DNA of 64,000 bases from Bacteroides neonati (GTDB lineage: Bacteria > Bacteroidota > Bacteroidia > Bacteroidales > Bacteroidaceae). Location: the NCBI RefSeq assembly GCF_000499785.1, contig NZ_HG726020.1, positions 1,096,316-1,160,315 on the forward strand, in the 5' to 3' direction. Both the position numbers and the translations under genes were made by a program. This document shows positions 52,501 to 61,154 of the stretch, in pieces. Within the stretch, counting starts at the first letter, position 1. Each line of letters starts with the position of its first letter. The notes beneath the pieces are model-generated. The model was not told where the DNA came from. It ran no database searches and saw nothing but the letters and a program-made list of their open reading frames with translations.

Positions 52501-55317
52501 ATCAAAACGGACAATCGAGTCAGACAACTGTAAAACCCTGCTTTCCAACTGCTTATTTCCGCAAAACACATCGGCCATTACATAGACATTCTTCATCGAA
52601 GTACCAAAGTAGAACAGTGCCGGATGTGCATCATCAAACGAAGTATTGGGGGCATAGAACCACTCTGCCGTATCTACCGCCGGTCGTGTATCGTGTGCCG
52701 AGAAGAGTACGATGCGGGTCTTGAAAGTCACCTCCCGTCCTTGCTCATCGTTTGCAGTGAGCACCAATTGATAGGCTCCCGAAGGCAATTGTTTCCAGTC
52801 GGGAAGCAAGCATTCCTTGTTCGATGTAAAGGTTCCCGTATAGACAGCCTGTTGAGCTACCTGAGCATCGTCCAGGTTCGACTCTTTGTCTAACTGACGG
52901 GACAAGTAAGGATAGAGTTTCACCGTACCTTGCGCGGCTATCGGTTGTTCGTTGAGGTTTATTGCCCGAAACGTAGCCGCAATGGTATCGTCTTTGCATA
53001 CATTGCCTTGCAAGGTTGTGCTGAGAATCAGCGACCGATTGCCAACAGGCAGGTTGTACGAAGCTGTTTGTGTTTCACCGGCCAGGTTCGTCACTGTGGC
53101 ATCGATACGGAACAGGTAATAGCCGTTCTCCATCTCCTTCGACCCCTCCAACGATACAGGAATACTGAAAGTACCCTCCTCGTTGAGCGATACAGTGCCC
53201 GAAGCCATCAGATCGCCTCCCGAATACGGCATTCGCCAACCAAAGCGCAGGTTACGCGTTACGGTATACTGTACCGGAAGATTTTGTAGGGAAACTCCAC
53301 TAAAGGTCTTCGCCTGTCCCTTTACCTCTACCCGATCGCCCAAACGATACGATTGAGCAGTCTGATCGAACGTAATATCAAAGGTAGGGCGTTTGTAATC
53401 TTCGACCCGAACGGTAGTCTCTCCCACCGATGTGCGTAAGGTAAACAACCCGTTAAGACAAGCCGCAGGAAGAGTAAAATTGGCCGTAAACGAACCAAAG
53501 TCATTGGTGCGCAACTCTTGTTTGGCTACCTCTTGTGCATTGGCATCGAGCAGTGTCAATGTATAGTTTGCTCCGGCCACTACCTGAGCCGTATCTAAAG
53601 ACTGATCGTACGCAATGCCTTTTACATAGATCGTCTGTCCGGGACGATACAAGGAACGGTCGGTCAATAACTTTAACTGGCTGACCGATCTACGATCCGT
53701 CCGATAAAAATATCCTCCGCGGTAAATAGACTGCAAGGCCATCGCCGTATCTTGTCCTTTGCGAGCTTTCAACTGACGGTATTCATTGTTCCATGGCAAT
53801 ACGGCCTTTCCCCGCTCGTCGGTAGTAATCAGATTGAGCTGTTGTCCGTCCTCCGAATAAAGGGTGATGATGGCATCGGCAATCGGATATCCCGTTTGCA
53901 TATCGAGTGCTACCATCTCGTATTGGCTATTGGGTAAGCTGCGGGTGAGCACGTTGAAACGCGTCACATGCAGAAACTTCTCTTCGGCTTTCACCGTTTT
54001 GGCATCGGGGATAATCTGAAGCAGATAGAGCCCTTCGGCAGGTGTAGGTAAGGTGAAGAGTGTATCGGCCATTTGGTAGTTATCGGGACGAAGCAGTTCG
54101 ATAGCCTGTTCCGATACTTTCTGACAATGTTTGCGATAGAAGTTAGCATCGATTCCACGAGCCAGTTTAGGCATCTCGGGCAAGTTCACCCGAAAGAGGT
54201 TCACCCGGAAGCCGGAAAGGTTTTTGTGACTTACGTTCAGCTTCATGGTACTGCCGGGATAAACGGTTTGTTCGACACGTACACTCAGAGCCGGGTTCAG
54301 TATTTCCTGCCGCAGATTCTTAACGGCACCGATACGTGTATAACCGGGATAGAGCCGGATGGTTTCATCGCAGATTTGCAATGCTGTCGTAGCCAGATTT
54401 TCGCTGTAAGCATAGCGAGCACGTGCCAGAAATACTTCGGCACAAATATCCTTCGACTTGAATTCACTGATCAACTTATTTAGTTCGGCCAGATAAGGGT
54501 CTTGGGTCAGCCCCATCATCCCTTTCGGAGCTTGATAAGAGCGAAAGGAGGGATCGGTTTCCCGACGCCAGTCGAGATAATCAAGCATCGTCAGTACATA
54601 CCCGTCCATGTGGTTGGCTGTGCTATCGGCTTTGAGCATGGAGCGATAGATATCGTCGATCCGAGCCTTTATCAATGAGTCTTGAGCAATCGAAGCAACT
54701 CTTCGCAGCGATTCGATAGCCCGGCTTGCCAACAGTTGATACATATTATGGTGGTAGTACTCGCCACTCGCCTTGCCGAGTTCGACAAATGGAACATAGT
54801 CGGCTGTCGAACATTCGAGCAAAAGAGCCGAGGGCTGCAACGAGGCAGCACTGTATTTCAGAATCCGGTCAATAAACTGATTGGCACTCCATTGGGCAAT
54901 ATCGGTCGAAGGCTCCTCGCCAACCACATCGGTACGTTGACGGAGCTGCCAACTATGAGAAGCACCATACTGGGCATAGATACCTGCGATAAGAGAGTTC
55001 AGTACTGCCTGCTCAGTTGGTTTATCAGACGTTGCTGCCCATCGCTGCAAGCCCTTCAAGCCTACATAAAAACTATCCGGAACCAATATTTCACGGTAAT
55101 TCATTCGCCAGGTATAGGCCTTAAGCATTTGTGGAGAGTTCTTTTCCGCTTCGGCTTTCCGATAAATTTCATCGGTCAACCGAATAATAGTTGCCGGTAG
55201 GCTGTTCTTCTCCTCTTGTGCCACCTGCTTCCATAACTTGTCATACGACTGCGCTCCTGCTGTCGATACCATGCCCAAAAGCAACATAGCTATAAACCAA
55301 ATCTGCTTCACTTTCAT
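49564..55317 (-). CDS. Alpha-2-macroglobulin-like protein without thioester
   Basis: 1917 residues from ATG 55317, with signal peptide (WFIAMLLLGMVSTAGAQ). It shows the bacterial MG-domain organisation: MG2-type LTDRSLYRPGQTIYVKGIAY, macroglobulin repeats, and a C-terminal helical thioester-domain fold (for example DNAIDWASMHYANTLASYIM). In that domain the CxEQ thioester motif is absent; AQPQSDNA occupies its place. Large periplasmic or outer-membrane proteins of this kind may trap proteases or act in surface protection. It ends 50 bp from the right end of the transposon. Confidence 0.9.
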   Translation of the reverse strand: MKVKQIWFIAMLLLGMVSTAGAQSYDKLWKQVAQEEKNSLPATIIRLTDEIYRKAEAEKNSPQMLKAYTWRMNYREILVPDSFYVGLKGLQRWAATSDKPTEQAVLNSLIAGIYAQYGASHSWQLRQRTDVVGEEPSTDIAQWSANQFIDRILKYSAASLQPSALLLECSTADYVPFVELGKASGEYYHHNMYQLLASRAIESLRRVASIAQDSLIKARIDDIYRSMLKADSTANHMDGYVLTMLDYLDWRRETDPSFRSYQAPKGMMGLTQDPYLAELNKLISEFKSKDICAEVFLARARYAYSENLATTALQICDETIRLYPGYTRIGAVKNLRQEILNPALSVRVEQTVYPGSTMKLNVSHKNLSGFRVNLFRVNLPEMPKLARGIDANFYRKHCQKVSEQAIELLRPDNYQMADTLFTLPTPAEGLYLLQIIPDAKTVKAEEKFLHVTRFNVLTRSLPNSQYEMVALDMQTGYPIADAIITLYSEDGQQLNLITTDERGKAVLPWNNEYRQLKARKGQDTAMALQSIYRGGYFYRTDRRSVSQLKLLTDRSLYRPGQTIYVKGIAYDQSLDTAQVVAGANYTLTLLDANAQEVAKQELRTNDFGSFTANFTLPAACLNGLFTLRTSVGETTVRVEDYKRPTFDITFDQTAQSYRLGDRVEVKGQAKTFSGVSLQNLPVQYTVTRNLRFGWRMPYSGGDLMASGTVSLNEEGTFSIPVSLEGSKEMENGYYLFRIDATVTNLAGETQTASYNLPVGNRSLILSTTLQGNVCKDDTIAATFRAINLNEQPIAAQGTVKLYPYLSRQLDKESNLDDAQVAQQAVYTGTFTSNKECLLPDWKQLPSGAYQLVLTANDEQGREVTFKTRIVLFSAHDTRPAVDTAEWFYAPNTSFDDAHPALFYFGTSMKNVYVMADVFCGNKQLESRVLQLSDSIVRFDYPYLESYGDGLTISFCFVKDQEVYRRQVELRRRLADKNLTLKWDVFRDKLRPGGQEEWKLTIRTPQALPAAAEMLATMYDASLDKIWSQRQSLQLYYYLPLPSVRWMEGYARDNQFYYDFPMKTFTVPELIYDRFALPEQRLDESVIFACSSMDNQVVVRGASLMKGNADLPLAGKLSGVMSEREAYADVIEESPAGTVDQTLPEADNELRTNFAETAFFYPQLRTNEQGEIAFSFTMPQSLTRWNFRGYAHTKGMLTGMLNAEATTSKEFMITPNLPRFVRVGDQTTVAASIANLTGKNMNGVTTFILFDPMTDKVIRTLKQPFAVEAGKTTSVTFGFTVSNAYDLLGCRMVADGGTFSDGEQQLIPVLSNKVNLTETVPMVMNGKEKRTFGLDSLFNRHSSSATNRRLTVEFTGNPAWYAVQALPSLAQPQSDNAIDWASMHYANTLASYIMNSQPRIRTLFENWKRSGGTKETFLSNLQKNQEVKNILLAESPWVMQAQTEQQQQERIGTLFDLNNIRNNNFTALAKLKELQLADGSWSWYKGMRGSIFITDFVVETNVRLAMLTGQPLDAQAQAMQQSAFGYLHRQALEEYKAIRKAEEQGGKQTGLSATTLKYLYLIALSNESVPEDNREAYRYFLGQLPAMLSTINMRDKAMAAVILKQSGQSKQANAFMASLKEHLVPMPDQGLSFARSGVPTRWNDLQIPAHVAVMEAFEQVSKDPAVVEGMKIWLLRQKQTQQWSSPVATVDAVYGLLSTGVNLLADQGNVRITIGGQVMETNASQGAIPGLDYIKKTFTDSKVVDARRITVEKNSSGIAWGAVYGQYLEAIDRVGEQGGELAVEKKLYVERVTNKVRQLEPLTPGMPLAIGDKVVSRLTIRLDRTMQFVQLKDQFAACMEPVLSLSGYQWSNGLGYYMDSKDASTNFFFDELNKGVYVLESGYRVSRAGTYETGLATIQSAYAPEFVAHSRGMQIIVK

Positions 55318-55376
55318 ATTTCCTAAGTTTAAGTCGTTCGTATAGAATAACAAAGAAAGGAAATAAAGTTTAAAGT

Positions 55377-55408
55377 AGAATGTTTTTTCAGTATAAAAAA
55401 ACCTATTT
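55377..55408. repeat. 31-32-bp direct repeat, copy 1
   Basis: It begins AGAATGTTTTTTCAGTATAA and ends CCTATTT, and is repeated at 56255-56285 with one A fewer. It lies between the alpha-2-macroglobulin start and the beta-barrel gene. Confidence 0.85.
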
Positions 55409-55431
55409 TACGTAGAGAAGCCAAAGTCGCA

Positions 55432-56010
55432 TCAAAAAATAAGCCCTAGACCCAACGAGATCGAACTTCTTGTATTATCATTTCGGGATGGAAGCATCGC
55501 ATCTTCTATCATAACATACGAAGGAACATTTTGAAACTGCTTCCAATTATATCCAACCTGAAAGTTAAGCCCGAAATGCCGACGAAACATTTTCTTATAA
55601 CCAACACCTAAATCCCACATGGCTCCCTTATAGGTCTCTTGTTTGCCCACTATGGCATATCCCACATTCGTATAAGTATAAAAATTGGTATGCTTCTTTA
55701 AAGGTGAATAATGTGCACTGGCAAATAAAGGAAATGTATTGTAGCCGGGATTTTCATATCTATCCGCCCCCATCCCTATACCGGCAGAAATCTGTTTTGT
55801 AATATTATACAATACTGACAGGTGAATGGAGTTACCATACATTTTACTCTCTTTCCTTGAAATGTTATAGGGCTTATGGATTTCATATAAACCCAGTCTG
55901 TAGTGATAATCTAAAAAAATATTTACTTTAGATTGTGCTTGAGAATGGAGTGCAGATGAAAATACAATGATAAAAGAAGTAAGAGTCATTTTTAACCAAA
56001 ATCGTTTCAT
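55432..56010 (-). CDS. Small outer-membrane beta-barrel-like protein
   Basis: 192 residues: signal peptide (FIIVFSSALHSQAQ), then repeated beta strands (YYRLG-like, GAMWDLGVGYKKMF, LNFQVGYNWKQF) and a C-terminal SLGLGLIF with terminal phenylalanine, the mark of outer-membrane barrels. It lies in an AT-rich segment bounded by direct repeats, so it may be an insertion. A -7 box (56133-56140) and a hairpin (56046-56067) lie upstream. The function is unknown. Confidence 0.7.
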   Translation of the reverse strand: MKRFWLKMTLTSFIIVFSSALHSQAQSKVNIFLDYHYRLGLYEIHKPYNISRKESKMYGNSIHLSVLYNITKQISAGIGMGADRYENPGYNTFPLFASAHYSPLKKHTNFYTYTNVGYAIVGKQETYKGAMWDLGVGYKKMFRRHFGLNFQVGYNWKQFQNVPSYVMIEDAMLPSRNDNTRSSISLGLGLIF

Positions 56011-56045
56011 AGATAAATTGTTTTAATTTTATAAATAAAAAGTAA

Positions 56046-56067
56046 TTCCTGCCATATCTGGCAGGAA
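56046..56067 (-). terminator. Perfect hairpin in the leader of the beta-barrel gene
   Basis: TTCCTGCCA / TGGCAGGAA with a 4-base loop; on the minus strand it is followed by TTACTTTTTATTT. As it lies after a -7 box and before the start codon it may attenuate transcription, or end transcripts arriving from upstream. Confidence 0.6.
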
Positions 56068-56132
56068 CTCATTGAAGTAGTGTTCTTGTGCCTATTATAG
56101 CATAAAGAAATCTTCAGTTCTAAGGGCTGATG

Positions 56133-56140
56133 CAAAAGTA
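56133..56140 (-). promoter_or_regulatory. -7 element upstream of the beta-barrel gene
   Basis: TACTTTTG on the minus strand, an exact TAnnTTTG match about 125 bp before the ATG at 56010. Confidence 0.5.
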
Positions 56141-56254
56141 AACAAGACGATGTATAAAACGAGTATTATACAGTGTACAAAACAAACATACAACCACCTG
56201 TAAAACAATTGAATATAAAAATAATCCATGTACAAATCTATATTATATTAATTT

Positions 56255-56285
56255 AGAATGTTTTTTCAGTATAAAAAACCTATTT
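56255..56285. repeat. 31-32-bp direct repeat, copy 2, spanning the DUF2141 stop codon
   Basis: Same sequence as 55377-55408. It contains the TAG stop of the DUF2141 gene (56280-56282), so the ancestral site was probably here and the segment 55409-56254 was gained by a repeat-generating event. Confidence 0.85.
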
Positions 56286-56693
56286 CAAGTGAATAATCAT
56301 CGTTACATCCTCCTTTAGGGCAAAAGAACACTTGTCATAAGCAGGTGCACCCATCACTCCTTCGGCATCATTACTAAATCCGAACTTCTCCAACGGTCGG
56401 CCAAAAGCACCGGTATCGAGTTTTCCATTTCCGTTTTCATCATGAAAAAGAGAAATGGCATAAACGCCCGGCTGCAACCCCTTGCAAGGAATAACCATCG
56501 CTGTATCCTTCGCCGCTACCCGAAAAGCAGCAACAGGCTGTTTCATAAACAGCTCCTGCTTGTTGTAAACAGCCACATAAATATACCCTTTGGCCGACTC
56601 AATATCTTTGACTTCCAATGTCAGGTTTTGAGAGAAGGCATACACAGAGGAAAACATACACACGAGGAAAATCATTTTGCTTTCATAATTCAT
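56280..56693 (-). CDS. DUF2141 secreted protein
   Basis: 137 residues: signal peptide (MIFLVCMFSSVYAFSQ), then GYIYVAVYNKQELF and PGVYAISLFHDENGNGKLDT, the DUF2141 signature. Such proteins often sit beside TonB receptors in Bacteroidetes. Probably co-transcribed with the receptor gene, 26 bp upstream. Role unknown. Confidence 0.85.
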   Translation of the reverse strand: MNYESKMIFLVCMFSSVYAFSQNLTLEVKDIESAKGYIYVAVYNKQELFMKQPVAAFRVAAKDTAMVIPCKGLQPGVYAISLFHDENGNGKLDTGAFGRPLEKFGFSNDAEGVMGAPAYDKCSFALKEDVTMIIHLK

Positions 56694-56719
56694 TGTTTTT
56701 AGTTATCAAAAAATGGTTT

Positions 56720-58609
56720 TTAGAAATTGGATACATCATAAGCAACCTTTTTGCCCAAGGTTATAAAGAGCCCCAGATAGAAGGAGTGGTCTTTGGGGGG
56801 CCTTACAGACCGCCCGTCGATACGACCGAATTCATTCTTACGCCCCAAGATGTTTGAAGCCGAGGCATGCAGTATCACCTTTTTGCTGAACAGATAAGTA
56901 ATGCCCAGGTCAAGACTGTTGTACGGTTTTGCTTCATCATTCATCAACCCTGCACGATCGGGGTTATGAAACGGACGTCCGCTGGCAAAACAGTTGGTAA
57001 GTCCGATAATCGTATGCAACCGCGGAATAGCGTACTTCAACACCAGCGACGCATTGTGTCGAGTAGCATAGGACGGGGTAGTCAGTTCGGTATATTCCCG
57101 GTATTTCCGCAGTGAACGGTTGAAGGAATAAGCCAACTGATACTCCAAGTTTCGCCACAAGGTAACATCGCGAAAAAAGAGATCAATGCCTTTACTGCTT
57201 CCATAACCATCGGAGGTAAGCAGAGGAACAGACAGCGCCAGCCGATCGTACCGTTTATCATATAGTTCTACTTTATAGAAGCGTCCACTGTGTTCGTATT
57301 GTACCCCTATATTGTATTGCCAACAGGTTTCGGATAGCAAGCCGGATTGTTTCAACAGATACCTGTTTTCGGGCAGTTGCGTATAGCGACCTACCGTAGC
57401 CGAGAAAAGCAACTCGCTCCATTGATAACTGATGGCCAGGCGGGGCGAAACGTTCATCTGCCTGTTCAAGCCCGTATATTCCGCCCGAACAGACACTTCT
57501 GTCTTCAACGCCTCTACCGGATAGAGGGTTGCGCTCAGAAAAGCAGCTGTAACCGACGGATGCATCACCTGGGTATCATCAACCGTCTGGTATTGATATC
57601 TGCTTTCGTAACCACGAAGAAAGGATTCGATACCCATATCTACCCGTATGAAAGGGTTAAAGCGGCGAAAGAGCTTTGTTTTAAGGTGCCACTCCTGCTG
57701 CTGCTCGCTCCATTGATCAGCATCGGTAACCGCACCACCTATCTGTTGATGATAAAAAGAGTAGGCTGCTCCGGCAAACCAATTCCATCCCGAAAGGGTA
57801 CGACGCCGAAAGGTGCTATTCAGATAGATATTATTCTCGCCCAGCTCAAAGAGGCGAGGAGACACCTCTCCGGTACGATGCGAGAAGCCCGTGCGATCAT
57901 AACCGATATAGTATTTGAAAACAGTCCGTTCATCGGGTGTATAACGGAACTGTGCAGCAGTAGAGAAGCGTTCGTAAGGTTTTACAAAGTCTACCCGCCC
58001 GGGAAACAAACGGTTGTAAGGGCTTAGGTTCTGATAGTCGAGATGTAGGGAGAGAGAACCCGTATCAAAGGATCGCGTTCCTCCTCCTCCCAAACCAACG
58101 GTCGAAAGGTTCATACCGATCTTATTGAACGGGCTTGTATCTTTCGTCTCTAACGGTAGCACTGCTGATAGAGCCTGCCCATACTCCTGCGACGCACCAC
58201 CGGTAGCCAGATTCACTCCGCTAAACATAAACGTAGAGTAACGCCCCCGGGCAGGTACATCGGTACCGGTAGTAGTATAAGGGTTGAGCACATGCATCCC
58301 GTCGATATAGGTCTGCGTTTCGGAACTGCTCCCACCGCGCACTAGCAACCGCCCACTTTCTCCCTCAACCTGTGTGCCGGGCAAGGTTTGCAATGCTTGA
58401 TAGAGATTACCGTTCGCTCCACCGATCGTAACCAGATCGAGCGGTTGCATATCGCTCCACCGGCTGTTGGCACGAGGTGTTTTAGCTGCTTTCACCACAA
58501 TCTCTTTCAATGCTACACTATCGGTATAGAGTTTCAGAAATACGGTATCGTTTTGCGCCGGTGCAATAACCGGAAGAAGAAGAAAAAAATAAAGAAGAAA
58601 ACCTTTCAT
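56720..58609 (-). CDS. TonB-dependent outer-membrane receptor
   Basis: 629 residues from ATG 58609, with signal peptide (LLYFFLLLPVIAPAQ); the frame extends to 58729 but lacks a credible start there and that part covers the promoter. TonB-box-like ALKEIVVKAAK, plug domain with LLVRGGSSSETQTYIDGMHV, and a 22-strand barrel ending in a YDVSNF terminus. There is no SusD partner and no carboxypeptidase-like N-terminal domain, so it is a metal, cofactor or peptide receptor rather than a classical SusC. Four LytTR boxes and a -7 element lie upstream. Confidence 0.9.
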   Translation of the reverse strand: MKGFLLYFFLLLPVIAPAQNDTVFLKLYTDSVALKEIVVKAAKTPRANSRWSDMQPLDLVTIGGANGNLYQALQTLPGTQVEGESGRLLVRGGSSSETQTYIDGMHVLNPYTTTGTDVPARGRYSTFMFSGVNLATGGASQEYGQALSAVLPLETKDTSPFNKIGMNLSTVGLGGGGTRSFDTGSLSLHLDYQNLSPYNRLFPGRVDFVKPYERFSTAAQFRYTPDERTVFKYYIGYDRTGFSHRTGEVSPRLFELGENNIYLNSTFRRRTLSGWNWFAGAAYSFYHQQIGGAVTDADQWSEQQQEWHLKTKLFRRFNPFIRVDMGIESFLRGYESRYQYQTVDDTQVMHPSVTAAFLSATLYPVEALKTEVSVRAEYTGLNRQMNVSPRLAISYQWSELLFSATVGRYTQLPENRYLLKQSGLLSETCWQYNIGVQYEHSGRFYKVELYDKRYDRLALSVPLLTSDGYGSSKGIDLFFRDVTLWRNLEYQLAYSFNRSLRKYREYTELTTPSYATRHNASLVLKYAIPRLHTIIGLTNCFASGRPFHNPDRAGLMNDEAKPYNSLDLGITYLFSKKVILHASASNILGRKNEFGRIDGRSVRPPKDHSFYLGLFITLGKKVAYDVSNF

Positions 58610-58638
58610 ATCGGCATGGGATTGATGTTTATGCCGAC

Positions 58639-58646
58639 AAACATAA
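58639..58646 (-). promoter_or_regulatory. -7 element of the TonB receptor promoter
   Basis: TATGTTTG on the minus strand, exact TAnnTTTG, with TTTT 19 bp upstream as -33. It gives a leader of about 25 bases to ATG 58609. Confidence 0.75.
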
Positions 58647-58675
58647 TGGAAAGGTTTCGGACAGAAAAATATCCG

Positions 58676-58747
58676 TGACAGACTGCCCGGATATGTGACA
58701 AACCGCCCGAAGGGTGTGACGAACGGCACTGTTTTGTGACGAACAGC
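58676..58747 (-). promoter_or_regulatory. Four tandem LytTR-type boxes upstream of the TonB receptor
   Basis: On the minus strand: GCTGTTCGTCAC (58736-58747), GCCGTTCGTCAC (58716-58727), GCGGTTTGTCAC (58695-58706) and GCAGTCTGTCAC (58676-58687). Start-to-start spacing is 19-21 bp, about two helical turns. The core CCGTTCGTC equals the binding sequence of AlgR, a LytTR regulator. The array ends just above the -33 region, and the LytTR gene itself ends at 58747, so that regulator is the obvious ligand. Confidence 0.8.
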
Positions 58748-59631
58748 TATCTTTCGTGCATACTTTCGATACGCCCTTTAATCTCTTTGGCGTAGGCTCT
58801 CGACACAGGTATCTCTGTTGTGCAGCCCTGTAAGCTAAGGCGATATCCCTGCGAGTTTCCGCTGACTTTGGTCACTGCATGGATATTGACCAAAAACGCA
58901 CGATGACATTTTACCACAAACGAACAGGCTTCAACCGCTTCTTCGGCCTGTTTCATGGTGGCACGCAGCAAACGCTGCTCCATTTTATCCTGCTTGCGGT
59001 AAATCACTTTGATGTAGTTGCCCTCTGCTTCAATGCAGACCAGTTGGCAAGCCTGAAGTTCGAGCACCTCTTTCGTACTTCCTTGCAGTAGTATCTGTTC
59101 TGTTTCTTGACACGACTCGGGTTGGACAACAGCACTTCGGCTATCTTGCAAATGGCGGTTCATCTCCACAGCCTCTGCCAGATGCGAGGCCAACAAACGG
59201 TTGCGGTTGATTAGCATGAAGAGAGTAACAGGAAAAAGTCCCACAATCGTAGTGACCAATAAAAAGATAAGTAAGAGCTCCCACTGCCAATGGAACCCGA
59301 AAATAAGGTTTGAATACAGCCAATTGCCTATTCCGATACATAGGAAGAGAAACAAATTATTCGCCAGATGCCTACCTACCGTCCACTTGTCTTCGTTATA
59401 GAACCGAGGAAACAGAACGGGAAACAGGTAAACGGGAATGCACTGAAACAGTGCTGTTACGCCCATATAGCCCAGCAATATCCAAAGTTTGTGATGCTCA
59501 ATTTGATGGATACCAAACGGTTGCAGCAGCAACAAGATCAGGAACACAAGTACAGACGAAGCCCATACCCCCTCTCTTCTGTGGTAGAAGAGGGGATATG
59601 GACTGCGTAAGTAGGTACCTATTTTATTCAT
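58747..59631 (-). CDS. Membrane-bound LytTR transcription regulator
   Basis: 294 residues. Four transmembrane helices in the first 145 residues (WASSVLVFLILLLLQPFGIH, LLGYMGVTALFQCIPVYLFP, NLFLFLCIGIGNWLYSNLIF, LLLIFLLVTTIVGLFPVTLF), a linker, and a LytTR DNA-binding domain from about 190 (VCIEAEGNYIKVIYRKQ, FVVKCHRAFLVNIHAVTKVS). No receiver domain, so the signal is probably sensed in the membrane. It likely controls the TonB receptor through the boxes at 58676-58747. pepD lies 8 bp upstream on the same strand. Confidence 0.92.
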   Translation of the reverse strand: MNKIGTYLRSPYPLFYHRREGVWASSVLVFLILLLLQPFGIHQIEHHKLWILLGYMGVTALFQCIPVYLFPVLFPRFYNEDKWTVGRHLANNLFLFLCIGIGNWLYSNLIFGFHWQWELLLIFLLVTTIVGLFPVTLFMLINRNRLLASHLAEAVEMNRHLQDSRSAVVQPESCQETEQILLQGSTKEVLELQACQLVCIEAEGNYIKVIYRKQDKMEQRLLRATMKQAEEAVEACSFVVKCHRAFLVNIHAVTKVSGNSQGYRLSLQGCTTEIPVSRAYAKEIKGRIESMHER

Positions 59632-59638
59632 TCTTGCC

Positions 59639-61096
59639 TTACTTGAGCGGCGTCTGCTCCAGTGTAGCTACCAAGAAGTCATAGAACTTCTGCACGGTAG
59701 GAATCAACGCACGCTCGTCGGGTGAATGGGGTGAACGCAAGGTAGGACCGAAAGAGATCATATCCAACCCGGGGATGATCGCACCGATGATGCCACACTC
59801 CAATCCGGCATGAATCACTTTCACAGCCGGCTCTACCCCGAATTGCTTCTGGTAAGAGGCTTTCATAGCGTGGAGGATGGGCGAGTTTACATTGGGTTGC
59901 CAACCGGAATAACCGCCGGTCATAGCCACCTTCATGCCTGCCATAGAGAAGCAGCATTCGAGGCTGGTGGTGAGGTACTCCTTCATGCTGTCTGAAGAAC
60001 TACGCGCCAATATCTTGACTTCGGCTTTGCCGCCACCGATGGTTATAATGGCCAGGTTGGACGATGTTTCTACCGTATCGGGTACGGTCGGAATCATACG
60101 GGTTACCCCATTCTGACAGGCAAAGATGGCATCGATCAAATTGTCTTGTATCTCCTCGGGCACTTGTCCGGCAGGTATCTCCACCCGTTCGGCCAGTACG
60201 CTGATGGGTGTTTCGATAGCCGAATACTCCTCATTGAAGAGTTCGTTGCAGTAGCTTATCAGTCCCATCAACTCTTCTTCGTTCTCGGCAGGAATAGTTA
60301 CCACAGCCGATGCTTCGCGGGGAATCGCATTGCGCATGTTGCCACCTGCCCAGCACGACAAACGAGCTTCGTAAGTAGCCACTGCTTCGCGAACAATGCG
60401 AACCAACAGTTTATTAGCATTGGCACGACCTTCATTGATCTCCAAACCGGAGTGTCCGCCACGCAACCCTTTCACGGTTACTTTGATGGCGATATCACCC
60501 TCTTCGGGTGCTACCTCTTTGTATTCGAGCGAAGCCGTTACATCCATACCACCGGCACAACCGATGTAGAGTTCGCCTTCGTCTTCCGAGTCGAGGTTCA
60601 ACAGAATCTCTCCCTTTACTGTTCCGGGCTTCAACCCGAAAGCACCGAACATACCGGTCTCTTCATCTTTCGTGATCAGTGCTTCGAGCGGTCCGTGCTT
60701 TAAATCGTTGGCCTCGAGCACAGCCATGATAGCGGCTACACCCAGTCCGTTGTCGGCTCCCAAGGTGGTTCCTTTGGCTTTGAGCCATTCGCCGTCAACG
60801 TATGTTTCTATCGGATCATTAACAAAATCGTGTACAGTATCGTTGTTCTTCTGTGGCACCATGTCCATGTGTGCTTGCAGAATAACTCCTTTGCGGTTCT
60901 CCATGCCTGGAGTGGCAGGTTTGCGGATGATGACATTGCCTGCTTCGTCGACCAATGTTTCCAGACCAAGACCTTTGCCAAAGTTAACCAGAAAGTTTGT
61001 AATCTTTTCCATGTGTCCCGACGGACGTGGAATCTGAGTGAGTGAATAAAAATGTTTCCACACATTCTGTGGAGCTAAAGAGAGGATTGTGCTCAT
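59639..61096 (-). CDS. pepD: Aminoacyl-histidine dipeptidase (M20 family)
   Basis: 485 residues, the usual PepD length. Metal-binding residues: H76 and D78 (QAHMDMVPQ), D115 (GADNGLG), E145/E146 (DEETGMFGAFG), D169 (LDSEDEGELYIGCAGG) and the late His in KVIHAGLECG. A cytosolic zinc peptidase that splits Xaa-His and other dipeptides. A -7 box is at 61147-61154. It may be co-transcribed with the LytTR gene 8 bp downstream. Confidence 0.95.
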   Translation of the reverse strand: MSTILSLAPQNVWKHFYSLTQIPRPSGHMEKITNFLVNFGKGLGLETLVDEAGNVIIRKPATPGMENRKGVILQAHMDMVPQKNNDTVHDFVNDPIETYVDGEWLKAKGTTLGADNGLGVAAIMAVLEANDLKHGPLEALITKDEETGMFGAFGLKPGTVKGEILLNLDSEDEGELYIGCAGGMDVTASLEYKEVAPEEGDIAIKVTVKGLRGGHSGLEINEGRANANKLLVRIVREAVATYEARLSCWAGGNMRNAIPREASAVVTIPAENEEELMGLISYCNELFNEEYSAIETPISVLAERVEIPAGQVPEEIQDNLIDAIFACQNGVTRMIPTVPDTVETSSNLAIITIGGGKAEVKILARSSSDSMKEYLTTSLECCFSMAGMKVAMTGGYSGWQPNVNSPILHAMKASYQKQFGVEPAVKVIHAGLECGIIGAIIPGLDMISFGPTLRSPHSPDERALIPTVQKFYDFLVATLEQTPLK

Positions 61097-61146
61097 AACA
61101 GATAATTTTAATGATTTATAGGGTTCAATATTATATTTATGAGTGT

Positions 61147-61154
61147 CAAAGCTA
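61147..61154 (-). promoter_or_regulatory. -7 element of pepD
   Basis: TAGCTTTG on the minus strand, exact TAnnTTTG, about 50 bp upstream of the pepD ATG at 61096. Confidence 0.65.
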
